Assembly: GCA_031763025.1 (NCBI GenBank)
Contig: JASSKH010000029.1
Coordinates: 5,540,362 to 5,604,361, forward strand
Length of the DNA stretch: 64,000 nt
Reading direction: 5' to 3'
Source of the DNA: Macrocystis pyrifera
Lineage: Eukaryota; Sar; Phaeophyceae; Laminariales; Laminariaceae
Made by a program: the position numbers and the translations under genes. Positions 23,110 to 33,838 of the stretch are shown one piece after another (within the stretch, counting starts at the first letter, position 1; every line of letters begins with the position of its first letter). The notes under the pieces were generated by a model. That model saw only the letters and a list, made by a program, of their open reading frames with translations. It searched no databases and was not told where the DNA came from.

Positions 23110-26100
23110 CACGACGGCGTCTCCATGCTCCGACCACACACGGTAGAAAATCGCAAATTTCCCTGAACAAAAAATCACAATACGTTTTATACACGGAACA
23201 CAAGATCATCATCGACACGGTACAAATGCGGGCGTTGTATCGTGAATAGAGTTTGATCTGATGGTGCATGCCACACTAGGCAGATGGTAGTTCGTTTACA
23301 ACCGATGGAGGTACTCTATAGTCAGGGTTAAGTTGCAACCCGGCAGGCATGCTCTTTCGAGCAGAAGGGTCGGCTCCCAGACGAGTTTTCGTCGTGAGAC
23401 AGATTCAACTGAGAGTCGCCAAGGCTCTCTGTCGACGCTTCGAGTAGTACGTTGGTAATGCCGTCTTGCATACAGTTACCGAGACACGAACTTGTTCCAA
23501 CTCAGGCCTACCTGCAAACTACCCCATGCCCCACCGTTTTCACGACAGGATGTGACCACATAGTGCTGGGAACTTCTCCAGACGGAAACGACAAAACCAT
23601 TCCCAAGGCAACAGGCTGTGTCGAGTACCGTCCAGGGACACCTCCGATGTTCCGACTTAGGACACCAAGCACGGTCTGTAGGTTTGGACGATACTTGTTG
23701 TCTATCGTTGATGGAAACAATACACTTAAACAATATTTGTTTGCGCACTCTACTTCCTTACGGAGGAGGGAGTCATTTAGACGACTACATCCTTCCAGTG
23801 GCGACTTACCCATGGGCTGTTTGACTGACGGCTGTCTACCGGTCGAGTCCTTGTCTACATTAGTACGTTTGAAAGTTTGTGAGAGAAACACGTGTCCCTC
23901 TTGGTATGTGTTTAGATGTTTGCTGGAAACAAATCTCTTTGTTCGTGATTTGGTATCAAGATACTTGCTCTTCGTCGGTGATGTATGTGCGCAGCTTTTG
24001 CGCGGACTCTTCCATAATCTCGGTCGGCATAACGATATATGTAATACCACCACTAGGCATGTGTCTGAATCTGGTTCAGGTCCATCAGGTGCTCGTGGGG
24101 CCCCACTCAGAATTAATAGGTTGACGTTCCTTCTGCGGGGGGTACGGTTTGGTATGGCGATCTTGAGGCAAGACAAGTTCGTAGTTCCTGATCGATGGAT
24201 TCTCTGGTACGATTGTCTACAAGTTCCGTCTGGGTTGTTGAGCTTGGGTGCAATAGACCGACGGAACTCAACTGTACGGGGTATAGAATTGATATGTCAC
24301 CTTTTGGCGATCCTATATCTGTCGAGTGTGGTATATCTGCCATGTGCGGGCGGTTTCGAATCGTGCGAGCCTGGAGGCGTCGGTGCACCACAAGAATGCA
24401 GGCTCTTCTCCGTTTAAACAAAACCCAACGTCGATCCATTAGGTCATCGTCCAGGCCGAGTCATCAAACTGTGATGAACACTACATCAGGCATGGCAACC
24501 GTCCACCCTGCTCACGCAGTCACAGATCAAGTGAAATGCCTGCACGCATATGACACTACCTTCATTATGTCAAGAAAACACACCTGTAACGATCGAACGC
24601 ATGTATGCACATACATTTGAACGGCACGCAGATAGTGTCGAATGCCTTGAGCGGTCGTTGCACTCAGTGTACTCCACCCACTTTTTCAGTTTGGACGGTT
24701 ACCTAGACCGTCGACGAGAACAGGTCCTTTCTACATCCTATGCGATTTGCATATACCGGGGAGAAAAACGTACTAGGTATTAGTCTTAATCGTGATTGTT
24801 GCGGTGTTCGCTGGAGAGTAGAAATTATTACGTATCTGTTGTAGCTGCTCGTAGGTACGCTAAACTAACGCGCACGCCTAACAGTACAGCATCACAATGG
24901 ATAAGTAGATGACGAACGTTCCGGGACTTTGGTGGTCGTTAAGTTCAGAAATTGATAGATTTCGCTGCATTGCTGTCGGGTCTAGGCAGGGTCGTATTGA
25001 ATATCCAGTGATCGAGGGCGGTCGTGCGCGCACACACCTCGCACCCTCGTTTTACTTTCATATCTTCTGGAAGTGTCCGTTTTGTCATTCTACGACGCGA
25101 GTAGCCATTAAATGTGTACCAGGTACATGACCAATCTCTGACACGAGCAACGCCATCCACAGCCTGGGTACGTAACCACTACCTGCGCAGGCCTGAGTTC
25201 CCCGTGTATGAGGATGCTCCAACGAACATACGATACACGTGCGTAGGCTCACGCGCCGCTATTTAGCTGCATTTCCATCCACTGTTTGCTTTCGACAAAT
25301 AGCCGCGCAAGGTCGACATGCAAGCCTTTACCGGCGCTACGGCGTTCGCTCTATGTTATCCTCTTTAAACCCGCCGATGTTGTGATTTACGTCGTACAAT
25401 TGAATTGGCAAAATCGTGTTTTTGATAAAATAGCACGAGAACTGTCCCCTCCCAGCCGCCGTCAATCTCGTTGTAGGTTTCACAAGGGACAGGGATATGT
25501 GGTGTCACGTTTGCTGCGATCAACGTTTGCTCCGGGCTGCGCCCATACCCCAAGCAACCACGCACCCGAGACGACGACGTCTGACACCCGCAACGTGGCT
25601 CGTACTGCACACGAAGCATCAATCGCTCATGGTATCTGTGTCCACGATCAACGTACGCGATGATGGTGTGTAGGACCGCATTCAGGAACTCACTTTCGAG
25701 TGGCAACAACAGCAATTGATGCATCCAACCACGCAGTGAGACCGAAACGTGTATCGTGCAAAATTGTGGTGGAATGTGCGCAGGTCGTTCTAAAGATCTG
25801 GTAACAGGAATTGAGCTGGCGAAGCGTATCGAACAAAAATGCACGAACATAAAGAACAGCATTTGCTAATCCATTCCGCGTGGTGTAGCAATTGGTTTGT
25901 CAGCCGAAAAAAAGACGAACATGCTGTCCTGTGGTGTAAGCGTTTGAAAATCTGAGATATTTTCATGTTGTCATAACGCCAACAAGAGACTAAAGCTTTT
26001 CCATGACAGGAATTTCTTCGTAGATAACTTCACACCGCTGTCATGCCCATATGTACAGCTGGCGTATGTCAACTGTTAATGAAATAATTGAGGTGTGTAG

Positions 26101-26340
26101 ATGGCTTTCACGGGCAACACGCCGCCAGTGTTCCCCTGAGCTGCGTTTCAGGTATATCGTATGGGTTTTTCCAGAGCAGTGAGCATATCGCATAACTGGT
26201 GTGCACACGACATTGGACCAGCAACTAGTATGAATACCCTGCGTAAATTCTTCATGTGAACCACCGATGTGGTGTACACACGCTGCTTCTAGGGGTCGTT
26301 CACTAAGCACATGGCCCTATGCAACTTCTAAAGGTATATA
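23110..26340 (+). repeat. copy A, downstream part (matches 47.85-51.95 kb)
   Basis: Collinear with copy C downstream sequence. Examples are ACGGCGTCTCC at 23118 versus 47857, CAGGATGTGACC at about 23548 versus 48322, and 25310-25400 versus 50080-50170 and 51040-51120. The last block exists twice in copy C (50.03 and 50.99 kb) and once here. No spliced gene could be traced; the longest frame is listed separately. Confidence 0.55.
23452..24417 (+). CDS. 321-codon ORF of doubtful coding status
   Basis: The longest uninterrupted frame in the window outside low-complexity DNA. It is rich in Arg, Leu and Cys and shows no signal peptide or domain I recognise. A 222-codon frame (23508-24176) runs antisense through the same region, so stops are scarce on both strands. 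The homologous DNA in copy C (48.22-49.2 kb) has the frame broken after about 85 codons. Weak similarity between the two translations is seen only near the TGCD start. This argues against constraint. It may be a relic exon or chance. Confidence 0.2.
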   Translation: MVMPSCIQLPRHELVPTQAYLQTTPCPTVFTTGCDHIVLGTSPDGNDKTIPKATGCVEYRPGTPPMFRLRTPSTVCRFGRYLLSIVDGNNTLKQYLFAHSTSLRRRESFRRLHPSSGDLPMGCLTDGCLPVESLSTLVRLKVCERNTCPSWYVFRCLLETNLFVRDLVSRYLLFVGDVCAQLLRGLFHNLGRHNDICNTTTRHVSESGSGPSGARGAPLRINRLTFLLRGVRFGMAILRQDKFVVPDRWILWYDCLQVPSGLLSLGAIDRRNSTVRGIELICHLLAILYLSSVVYLPCAGGFESCEPGGVGAPQECRLFSV

Positions 26341-26653
26341 TAGATACAACTATAATTACGATTTTTGAGGTCGTTGTCACTTGCTAGCTCTTGGCAGACA
26401 GACCGACTGATAGACAGCTCTTCGCAAACAGCCCTTCTTTGAAACACCCGAACAGCCAGCCAAACAACCTTTCTTCCTTCTTTGAAACAGCCGAACAGCC
26501 AGCCAAACAACCTTTCTTCCTTCTTTGAAACAGCCGAACAGCCAAACAACCTTTCCTCTTTCTACTTCCGCAAACTGCCAACCAATAGACAGCTCTTCGC
26601 ACGGCGCCTGAAAGAGGCGTCTCGCCTTCGACGAACGGCATAGATAGGTGCAG

Positions 26654-27017
26654 CTGTCGGCGGTCAAGCTGCTGCTGTCGGTGGCGAACCTGGTGGTGCT
26701 GCAACCCCTGCCTCTCCCTTCTCCACGCCCCCTAAGCTCACCTCCCCCTCGTCGAGAGGCGCGTGGTCCTCGCCCTCTGGCAAGAGAGCGGCAACGACAA
26801 AGACCGACCTGGTGCCGGCTGTTGTTTGCGACCAGTGCACGGACCAGCACTTGGTCAAGAACTCCGCGCCTGGTGGCAAAAACGTGGCCTTCGCCACCTG
26901 CAAGGATCTCACGTGCGTGGTGGCGTGATCGTCCTGGCAGGGCAACCGACTGCGAGTTCTATGCTCGCCCGATCAAGGAAGGGACTGTCTCGTACTCCCT
27001 CGAGACTGCTGACAGTG
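26654..27017 (+). pseudogene. element copy 1, exon A: Cys-rich N-terminal part
   Basis: A likely acceptor is GGTGCAG at 26647-26653. The exon encodes a Gly/Ala then Ser/Thr/Pro-rich linker followed by a Cys-rich segment (VVCDQCTDQH, then FATC) that suggests a zinc-binding fold. It ends at GACAGTG with donor GTGAGT (phase 1). In this copy the frame is lost after the second Cys cluster: about 12 nt around 26912-26945 differ by indels from the intact version in copy 2, where the segment continues to ARPIKEGTVSYSLETADSG. The true start codon is not visible; it may lie in an upstream exon. Confidence 0.5.
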
Positions 27018-27187
27018 GTGAGTGTCTTATGTCTATTGTGCATGCTGTATGTTGCCAGTACGTTTTTTTGGGGGTTTCAATTGCCTTTTTGCATACCAAA
27101 CTTAGGTCAAAGCGTTTATTAATTTTTTTACTCATCCATGCTCGTTCTTTCCCCGTCGTGCGTTGCGTCGGCTCCTCTTACACACAG

Positions 27188-27279
27188 TGCACGCGAACGC
27201 GCACATGCACAACTGTTTGCGGGACGTGAACGAAGGAACGGAGGATTCAGCTGTCGCCGTTACCGCTGCACCGAACGAC
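27188..27279 (+). pseudogene. element copy 1, exon B (92 nt)
   Basis: The acceptor is CTTACACACAG and the donor GTGAGT. Phase 1 in and phase 0 out, matching exon A's donor and exon C's acceptor. It encodes 31 residues including HMHNCLRDVNEGTEDSAVAV. The same 92-nt exon with the same boundaries is present in copies 2 (56024-56115) and 3 (59563-59654), which supports it being a real exon. Role unknown. Confidence 0.6.
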
Positions 27280-27329
27280 GTGAGTGCTGCTGCTACTGTG
27301 GTGCATTTTCGGTGCATGCACACGACTTC

Positions 27330-27664
27330 TGTGTGTACATGTTTGGGTGACCCCACATGCTCATTTTGCTCGTTTTCGGCTGCCGCTGCTGCTGCTGCTG
27401 CTGTCAACGCCACGCCATGAGTGCTGCTGCTGCTGTGCACCTGCTTCTCCTGTGCACTCGCTGCTGCTGTAGTGCTGCTGCGTTGTTGCCGCGCTGTGCA
27501 CCTGCTGCTCCTGTGCACTTGCTGCTGCTGTATGTAGTGCTGCTGCGTTGTTGCCGTGCATCATGCTGGAAGCGTACATATTTTCGGATCGTCAATTCCG
27601 TAGGTTTTGCGATGGCGGCACACCAGGGTACATGCTTTTTTTCTTCCTTATTTTCATATCGTTA

Positions 27665-27708
<44 letters not shown>

Positions 27709-28830
27709 ACGCTGTGGCGATTCGTTGCAGCTTCTGCTGCTGCTAGTGCTGTAGCTGCTTCTGCTGCTGCTGCTGCTAATGTGCTGCCGCAATATCCACT
27801 GAATGTTCGTATGTACTCGGATTACTGTTTTTCTTGGTCTTTTTTGTACCCAAATGGTTCCTTTTGATACGTGAAAAAATACTTTTGTCGTTTTGCTCCT
27901 GCATTTTGCGTACGTACTGCATTTTCTCGTTTTTGGCTTGGTTATTTTCGTATATATCGTTGCTATGCTGCTGCTGTGGTGCTGCTGCGTTGTTGCCGTA
28001 CATCATGCTGCACTTGTGTGTGTACATATTTCGGTATCGTCAATGAAATTCCGTAGGTTTTGCGATTGCGGCATACCAGGGTACATACTTTTTTTCTTCC
28101 TTATTTTCATATCGTTGCTATGCCGCTGCTGCCAACGCGGATTATTGTTTTTATTGGCCATTTTTGCACCCAAATGGTTTTTTGATATGTAAAAAAAATA
28201 TTTTGGTCGTTTTGCTCCTGCATTTTGCGTACATACTACTTTTTCTCGTATTTCGTATTGTTGCTATGCTGCTGCTGCGTTGTTGCCGTACAGCATGCGG
28301 AGGTGGGTCTATAGTGAGGTACCACAAATACTTTTCGGACGGCCTCGGGGTACATACTTTTTTTCTCCCTTCTTTTCATATCGATGCTATGCTGCTGCTG
28401 CCAACGCTGTGGCGATCCGTTGCTGCTTCTGCTGCTGCTGCTGCTCTGCTTTCAGTGCTGCCGCAATATTCACTGGATGTTTGTATGTACTCGGATAATT
28501 GTGTTTCGTGGTCGTTTTGTGGCGCTGCTGCGTTGTTGCCGTACATCATGCTGGACATGATTTGTGAGTCTATTCTTACACTTAAACTTGTGCGTGTGTA
28601 CATATTTCTCTATCGTCAATGATTTTTTTTGTGGTGCTGTTGCGTTGTTGCCGTACATCATGCTGGACGTGATTTGTGTGTGTACTGTACTACACTTGTG
28701 TGTGTACATATTTCTGTATCGTCAAGGAAATTACGTACTTGCTGCTTCTGCTTCTGCTGCTGCTGCTGCCGTCGTATAGCAAGCGATTACATACTGCTGT
28801 TGTGCCGCTGTAGAGTAGTACAAATAATGA
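27330..28830 (+). repeat. intronic satellite with CTG runs, element copy 1
   Basis: A tandem series of several-hundred-bp units. Each has a (CTG)n run, the block TTGTTGCCGTACATCATGCTG (near 27550, 27988, 28534, 28649), a TGTGTGTACATATTTC block, a CATACCAGGGTACATAC block and a TTTGCTCCTGCATTTTGCG block. The longest pure run is at about 27668-27706 (13 TGC). Units differ by deletions of sub-blocks. Leu/Ala/Cys-rich open frames here are artefacts of triplet runs. Confidence 0.75.
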
Positions 28831-28919
28831 ACTCTGCCCCCCCCCACCCCTTTCCCCCTCCCCCGCCATCCCTGCACGCCACTCCCGCCCCGCGCACCCT
28901 ATATGTTTACTTCGACCAG

Positions 28920-29405
28920 GTCCGTGGCAAGTGCTACAACTGCCGCCTGACGGACTCCACCATCAAAGACGCAGACATCATCATCAAGCGCAAAAAGACT
29001 CCCTTCCATTGCGCCTGCTCCACGGCTTCGCGGAATTCCGAAGCAGTACGCCAAGCAGATTGTCGTCATCCAGGACGAACGAAAGGAAACAAATTATTTC
29101 CCACATTTCCCAAAATCACGATTATTTCTTCCTACACATATCCAACGGGTTCAACTGCGAACATATCCACTTTCTGGGCCTCCCGCCTCGTTACTACAGC
29201 ATTCTGGGACACTATTTACATATCATGTCTCATCCAAACTCCTATGCTGACTACATCGAAATCGCGGCCACCCAGCAACTATACAATAATTCCATAACCG
29301 TTGTGGTTGCCGGCACTACTGCTTTCTCTCCTGTCCCAAACCAACAGCCTGTATGTTGTATATCATCCACATGCCAAGCACTACTCCACTCTCTCCCCAC
29401 ACTGA
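28920..29405 (+). pseudogene. element copy 1, exon C: CxxC/HxxC finger and OTU-like C-terminus
   Basis: It enters in phase 0 after TTCGACCAG, behind a long C-rich tract. The first ~35 codons give KCYNC...FHCAC, a C-x2-C-x(n)-H-x2-C pattern reminiscent of PARP-type fingers. Further on, in a frame offset by +2, comes IMSHPNSYADYIEIAATQQL then ITVVV. After a small deletion follows LYVVYHPHAKHYSTLSPH and a stop. The IEIxAxxxLY...IxVV...HYS pattern resembles the second half of OTU-family cysteine proteases, the final His being the presumed catalytic one. The catalytic Cys loop could not be placed. The frame offset means this copy cannot encode one continuous protein as read. Confidence 0.5.
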
Positions 29406-29628
29406 TGAAAGATGTTATTCTTATTATTAGACGAATGTCATTCTTACTCTTGCGTCACCCGATCCTACGTTTCACATTGCATTCATAAATAAACGCGATT
29501 ATTACATCCTTCACCGTTTCTTACACAAATACATTTATTAATAGTTTGGTTGGCTTTGGGCTATGTCGCCAATCAATTGCAGTTATATGTACACGAAACG
29601 ACGGAATACCCACTCCGAAGGAAAGCCT

Positions 29629-29650
29629 TGTATATATATATATATATATC
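29629..29650. repeat. (TA)n microsatellite at element 3' end
   Basis: A pure TA run immediately after CCTTG. A similar run flanks copy 2 at 52786-52806. Confidence 0.85.
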
Positions 29651-29654
29651 CTGC

Positions 29655-31180
29655 ATTCATTGTATATCTAAACCACTGTTATGGTGTAAACACGTTGTGT
29701 CTACAGCTTGTTTTACTACGCACATGTGAGTACTTGACATGGTGCCATGCAACTTTCCACCAGTTTTATCGGCGGTACAGCCATCGTTTTTTATTATTTT
29801 CACTGGTGGATGGTGCTTGAGGCGAACGAGCGATATTTGACGAGCACTTTATGCTGGCTTGGTTGCCCAACCTTAACATTTCATCTGTCAGCAGGGGCAT
29901 TCCAACGGCAAGCAATTCAAATTGGGGGAATCCATCAGCCATACATTTACGGGTCTGTGCGGCGTTCTTTCCAGGGGACTCGGTTGATTGGTCGGAAAAC
30001 GAAGCGAGTTTTCTAGTCAATATAGAACGCCAACCACGATGTATCCACGCAATTAGCGCTCTTAATATCTGCTGGTGGTGCGAATTCCACGTAAGGGTAT
30101 CTAAAAGTGTGTCACGTGATACCTTGTGCAACAGCAGCGAATCACTTTGAGTGCCAATGCTGCCTGTAGAATGAGCAACAATTTGCCGTTTTCGTGCACT
30201 TCGCGACGATTCAAGGATCGTCACTTAAAAATGTTTTTTCTTGACTCCCAAGGTCACCGGTTGTGTAACGCTTGAGCAAGAGGGGCTGGACCGAGTACTG
30301 CTAAATCCCCCTCTCCGTACTTTACAAGGGCTACACTCTTCGACGAACTTACGTTGAAAGGCGCACGTATTAAGAGCAAGTGGAACCACTCAATCAGCTC
30401 CCGATCTTGTCGACCGTCTGAATGGCGTTGAAAAGCATGTTGATCGGACCATCGAGCAAACGGAGATGTGCATAATGCATACGTAGGCGTCGTACACCGT
30501 GATAAGCACGAATTAATAAATGTTGAAGGTGACGACGTATCGCGCAGCTATCCCAGCTTCTAATCCGCCGGTAAAAACCTTTCCTTCCATGAAACCAGTT
30601 TCGTATATGTTTGCCAGTTTATATTTTCGACGGTTGTTTTTGTCTATCGTGTTGTCTGCCGTCTAACCGGAAGGAGGGGTGTCAGGATCAAATACAGTTG
30701 CCCAAAGGCATTACCTCGTACACATATAGCTTCCATTGAACACAACCTCAATCGACGCTGTGAATGCTTTCCCTGACACCGACCATGAGTCATTCCCTTC
30801 TACAGGGGAAAGCCATTGTCCAAAGATAGTACTCATCCGGTGTTGTAGTGCCCCTGGAGCTCCTTGTAGCCCGAATTCCTCTAAACTTGTCGTTAGTAAA
30901 CATTCCATCCTTAGTCGGTTAAGAGTATCTAGCATTCCGTTGCCGTGAGCCTAAGGCTACCGAAGAAAACCTTGACTGGCACGTACCTACCTGCCTTGTA
31001 TGGCCCCGTTCCTTTCCGTGGTTTGCGAATCAATAGTTGAGGCCGGCGGTATTGACATGTGAGCATTGGTCACAGCAGACAAACACCACAAACTGTGCGA
31101 TGACAAGACTGATGACTTAATGACAACGGTAACAGGTGCACATCGGACTTGTTTCTGTATTCGTGCTCCTTAGTTTGTCA
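29655..31180. other. continuation of locus copy A, no supported gene
   Basis: 29660-29830 matches 52530-52750 in locus copy C (ACCACTGTTATGGTG, GGTGCCATGCAA, TTTCACTGGTGGATGGT). A 152-codon minus-strand frame (30224-29766) is open here but has no domain I recognise. The rest holds only short frames. Confidence 0.45.
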
Positions 31181-31181
31181 T

Positions 31182-31504
31182 CTCCGGTGGCTTGGTAGAG
31201 GTCTGCGTGATTATCAAGATTCATCTCGTGGGTTCGAGTCTCACCGAGTGCATGCTCGTAGGAACGTTTTTCTTGCATATACAAATAAATAACGGAAAGT
31301 GCGAGAGCGTGAGTTACCTACTTCTGATGAAAATCGACGAGCAGTGGGGTTGCTGCACCCCCTTAGCGACAATAAATAATAGCACGTACCAGAGGGGAGA
31401 GCGGACGACACCTGTGACCACGGCTTGTCCACAAGATCGTTGTAGATAAAACCTTCAACTAGTTAGACTGGAAGTAAAAGTGATGATTGAAAAAAAAAAA
31501 AAAA
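31182..31504 (+). mobile_element. tRNA-like SINE copy 1
   Basis: About 320 bp. The head carries a pol III A-box-like TGGCTTGGTAGAGG and a B box GGTTCGAGTCTC at normal tRNA-like spacing. The T-arm pairs (GTGGG/CTCAC) and the ends of the head pair as CTCCGGTG/CACCGAG. A ~230-bp body follows and then a run of 15 A. The second copy at 51952 is collinear throughout. It is a retroposed element with no coding capacity, mobilised by a LINE not seen here. I could not identify clear target-site duplications. Confidence 0.75.
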
Positions 31505-33838
31505 GCATTGTCGAGACGAACACTAGATATCTCGAAACCATGTTTCGTTCTCGTGTGGTAGGCGTTTTAACTTTTGTCAGTGTGACAAAACTATATATAA
31601 CAACCAATTAGACTGAACACAGGGCAGGTGGGTGTCCTTTTTCGATGTTTTGTGCCATTCTGAACAGACACTCCCCGATTACACCGTGCCGGCGCCAGGG
31701 ATTGAGATGTGATCTGCTCTGGCCGCGGATACTGATTCACCGGTGCTGCAGTGCCATCCAGCCGCTGCGTGAATGTCGCGTCACAGTTAACGCGCTTGTC
31801 GTGGACGATGGTTTCAACATTTTGCCAGCACAGACATAGCAGAAGACCTGTAATCGAACGTATCGTGATTATTCCCCCCCGGCCACCGAAAGGCCGACAG
31901 TGACGTCAAAAGGCGGCTGCATCGTGATCAATTGTATTCATCGACTGAAACTATCATCACGGTATAAATGAGCCTAATGCAATTGCATCTCTTCAGTATT
32001 TTTCAGTCTTTCATTTGTGGCAACATATGGCATGTCGCCTTCGTGTTGATGAAGTCACTGTACGCGTTGGCGGCAGATATTGGATACGTCCAGCGGCAAA
32101 TCGCTTTTATTCTAGATGATGACACACATCTGAAAATTACGTTGACGCAGTATGTTGCCTCAATGCAGTGAGGCTGTGGCACAAACTGTGCCAATCGTAA
32201 TAAGCACATACGTTGCTATTTAAGGAAGAAGTATTGGGTTCGGATGTTTGTAGTTGGGTTTGTGTTTTCTCGTTCTCAAGCTTTTCCCTCGTGTCGGCTG
32301 TTCTGTATTTGCGCCTGTCTGTCTGTGTCTTTCTCTGAATGCCACCGTGGAACACGACTACACTGTGAACCTCGAAAAAAGCGAGGAACGCGAAACCGGA
32401 TTTCGTTACTGAGTGCTGGAGACCCAAACCAAAAACAAGGGAGACGTGTTCCTGGGCTTGGGGGTTCTTTATTTGCATGAAAAATAAATGAAGCGGATGT
32501 ACTGTAGTCATGCTGCCGTGCTTGACAACAAAATAGCCATTGCATGTTGTTGTGCTACCTCGGGCAAAACGAATTGTCTACGTTGTCTCCTTCAGTTTGA
32601 AACAAAAACCATAGTGAGAATGCGTCTTTTCGAGGGGGAGCTGGATAAATGTCCTTATCCTCCTCCCTTTCTTTCGATGAAACATCAACACACTTGATGC
32701 AGCAAAATGAGTTTCATCCCGAACTCAATACCAATATCTCACGACACATAGCCTGTATTATATGTACTTAGCAAAGCAAAAAACACGCCTTCCAATCTAC
32801 GTGCGATTTGTATGTGTTGGCTCGTTTTAGTTAAACGATTCGTGAGGAAACAATACTGACGAAATCTAACTTCCTACAAAACATTGTGACTACTCCCAGT
32901 TTTATTTTTGCTGGTTGGTCAGAACACAATTTCTCCGCGCTGGGGAAGTCACCCCTCTCCGCTCCTCATTGCGTTCAGTACTACATAAATATGTAACACG
33001 CGACAGTAGGTATTACGATCGACATTTACGGTGGACAAAAATCGTGGGCAACATGGTTGAATCATCCATTGCATATGAATGTTGCTCTGAACCCGTGAAA
33101 AGTTATTTTCGCTCACACGATGGACGTGTGCGTGCAGATACGCTAGAAACTAGAAACAGTATGGAATATGCGGTTACCCCTGACTAAATGGTATATGTAA
33201 ATGGAACGTGTCATTTTTGTGCAGGGGTAATCGCACACCCTGGTACACGGCCGGACAAATTCGTGTTATTACTGTCAGGGTAAACGTTTTGTTAATGGAC
33301 AGATAGTCATGACGACGATAAACTTCATATAACCTCCCTGGAAGAGCATATGGTCGCACCACGCGTATGCATACTGGTTTTCGAAAGTGGGGCACCCGTA
33401 CTAACTGCTGAGTCAGCTTCGGTGGTTGTTGGTGGCCGGTTACTTTTACTACTGAGGTGTTTTGTTCAAGGCATTGATAAATGTGAGCATGCGTATTTGG
33501 GCTAGTGTGTAGGTGGTGTTCAAGCCTCACCAAACACTTTCTTTTGCATACTTTTTCACTTTGTTGATTACTTGTCAGACATGATGCACTGCGAATATTT
33601 CAGCTCGGGTAGGTGTCGCAGAACGCACCTGTAGACTCGAACTATTTACGGCATGAACCTATTGATTGTTGAATGAATCTCGATACTCGGTGAGGATAGC
33701 TACAGTAACTACATGATTATCAACCATGATTGATTGATACTATTTACCGTACGGCTGCTGCATTAACCAAACCCAAAAACTCGCTCTAACTTCGACCTAT
33801 CAAACAGTTGGTTTAGGCTGGAACGTGTTCGTGTTAAT

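Larger units (their letters stand above)
16680..23110 (+). repeat. segmental copy A of the Cys-module locus (left part)
   Basis: It matches copy B (about 32.85-38.1 kb) and copy C (about 39.45-47.9 kb) in collinear order. The shared order is a GGTCGGACGAGACACATTTT-like start, a block around 16900-17080, a block at 17930-18010 (CACGCCACCCTGGGCCATTC), the signal-peptide exon at 19418, the 56-nt exon at 20053 and the Cys modules from 21405. Similarity to B and C is patchy, with many indels, so the duplications are old. The homology continues into 23.1-26.3 kb and 29.66-29.83 kb, where it matches 47.9-51.8 and 52.5-52.75 kb in copy C. Confidence 0.7.
26345..29632 (+). mobile_element. large OTU/zinc-finger element, copy 1
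   Basis: About 3.3 kb between TACAAC (26345) and CCTTGTA (29632), in a TATATA-rich target. It splits locus copy A, whose sequence resumes at about 29.66 kb. In order it contains a 5' region with three ~43-bp direct repeats (26433-26565), a first coding exon (about 26654-27017), a second (27188-27279), a ~1.6-kb CTG-rich satellite intron, and a last exon (28920-29405). The 5-bp inverted ends TACAA/TTGTA are shared by all three copies. The class is unresolved: I see no reverse transcriptase, transposase DDE domain or helicase, so it may be non-autonomous. Confidence 0.7.

Noticed and set aside
26377-26850. 157-codon minus-strand ORF over the element 5' region
   Set aside because: Antisense to exon A and made partly of the 43-bp repeats; the sense strand has conserved splice sites.
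31182-31260. Functional tRNA gene
   Set aside because: A and B boxes are present, but the cloverleaf is imperfect, no clear anticodon arm is kept, and the sequence continues into a shared body with a poly(A) end. A SINE explains both copies.
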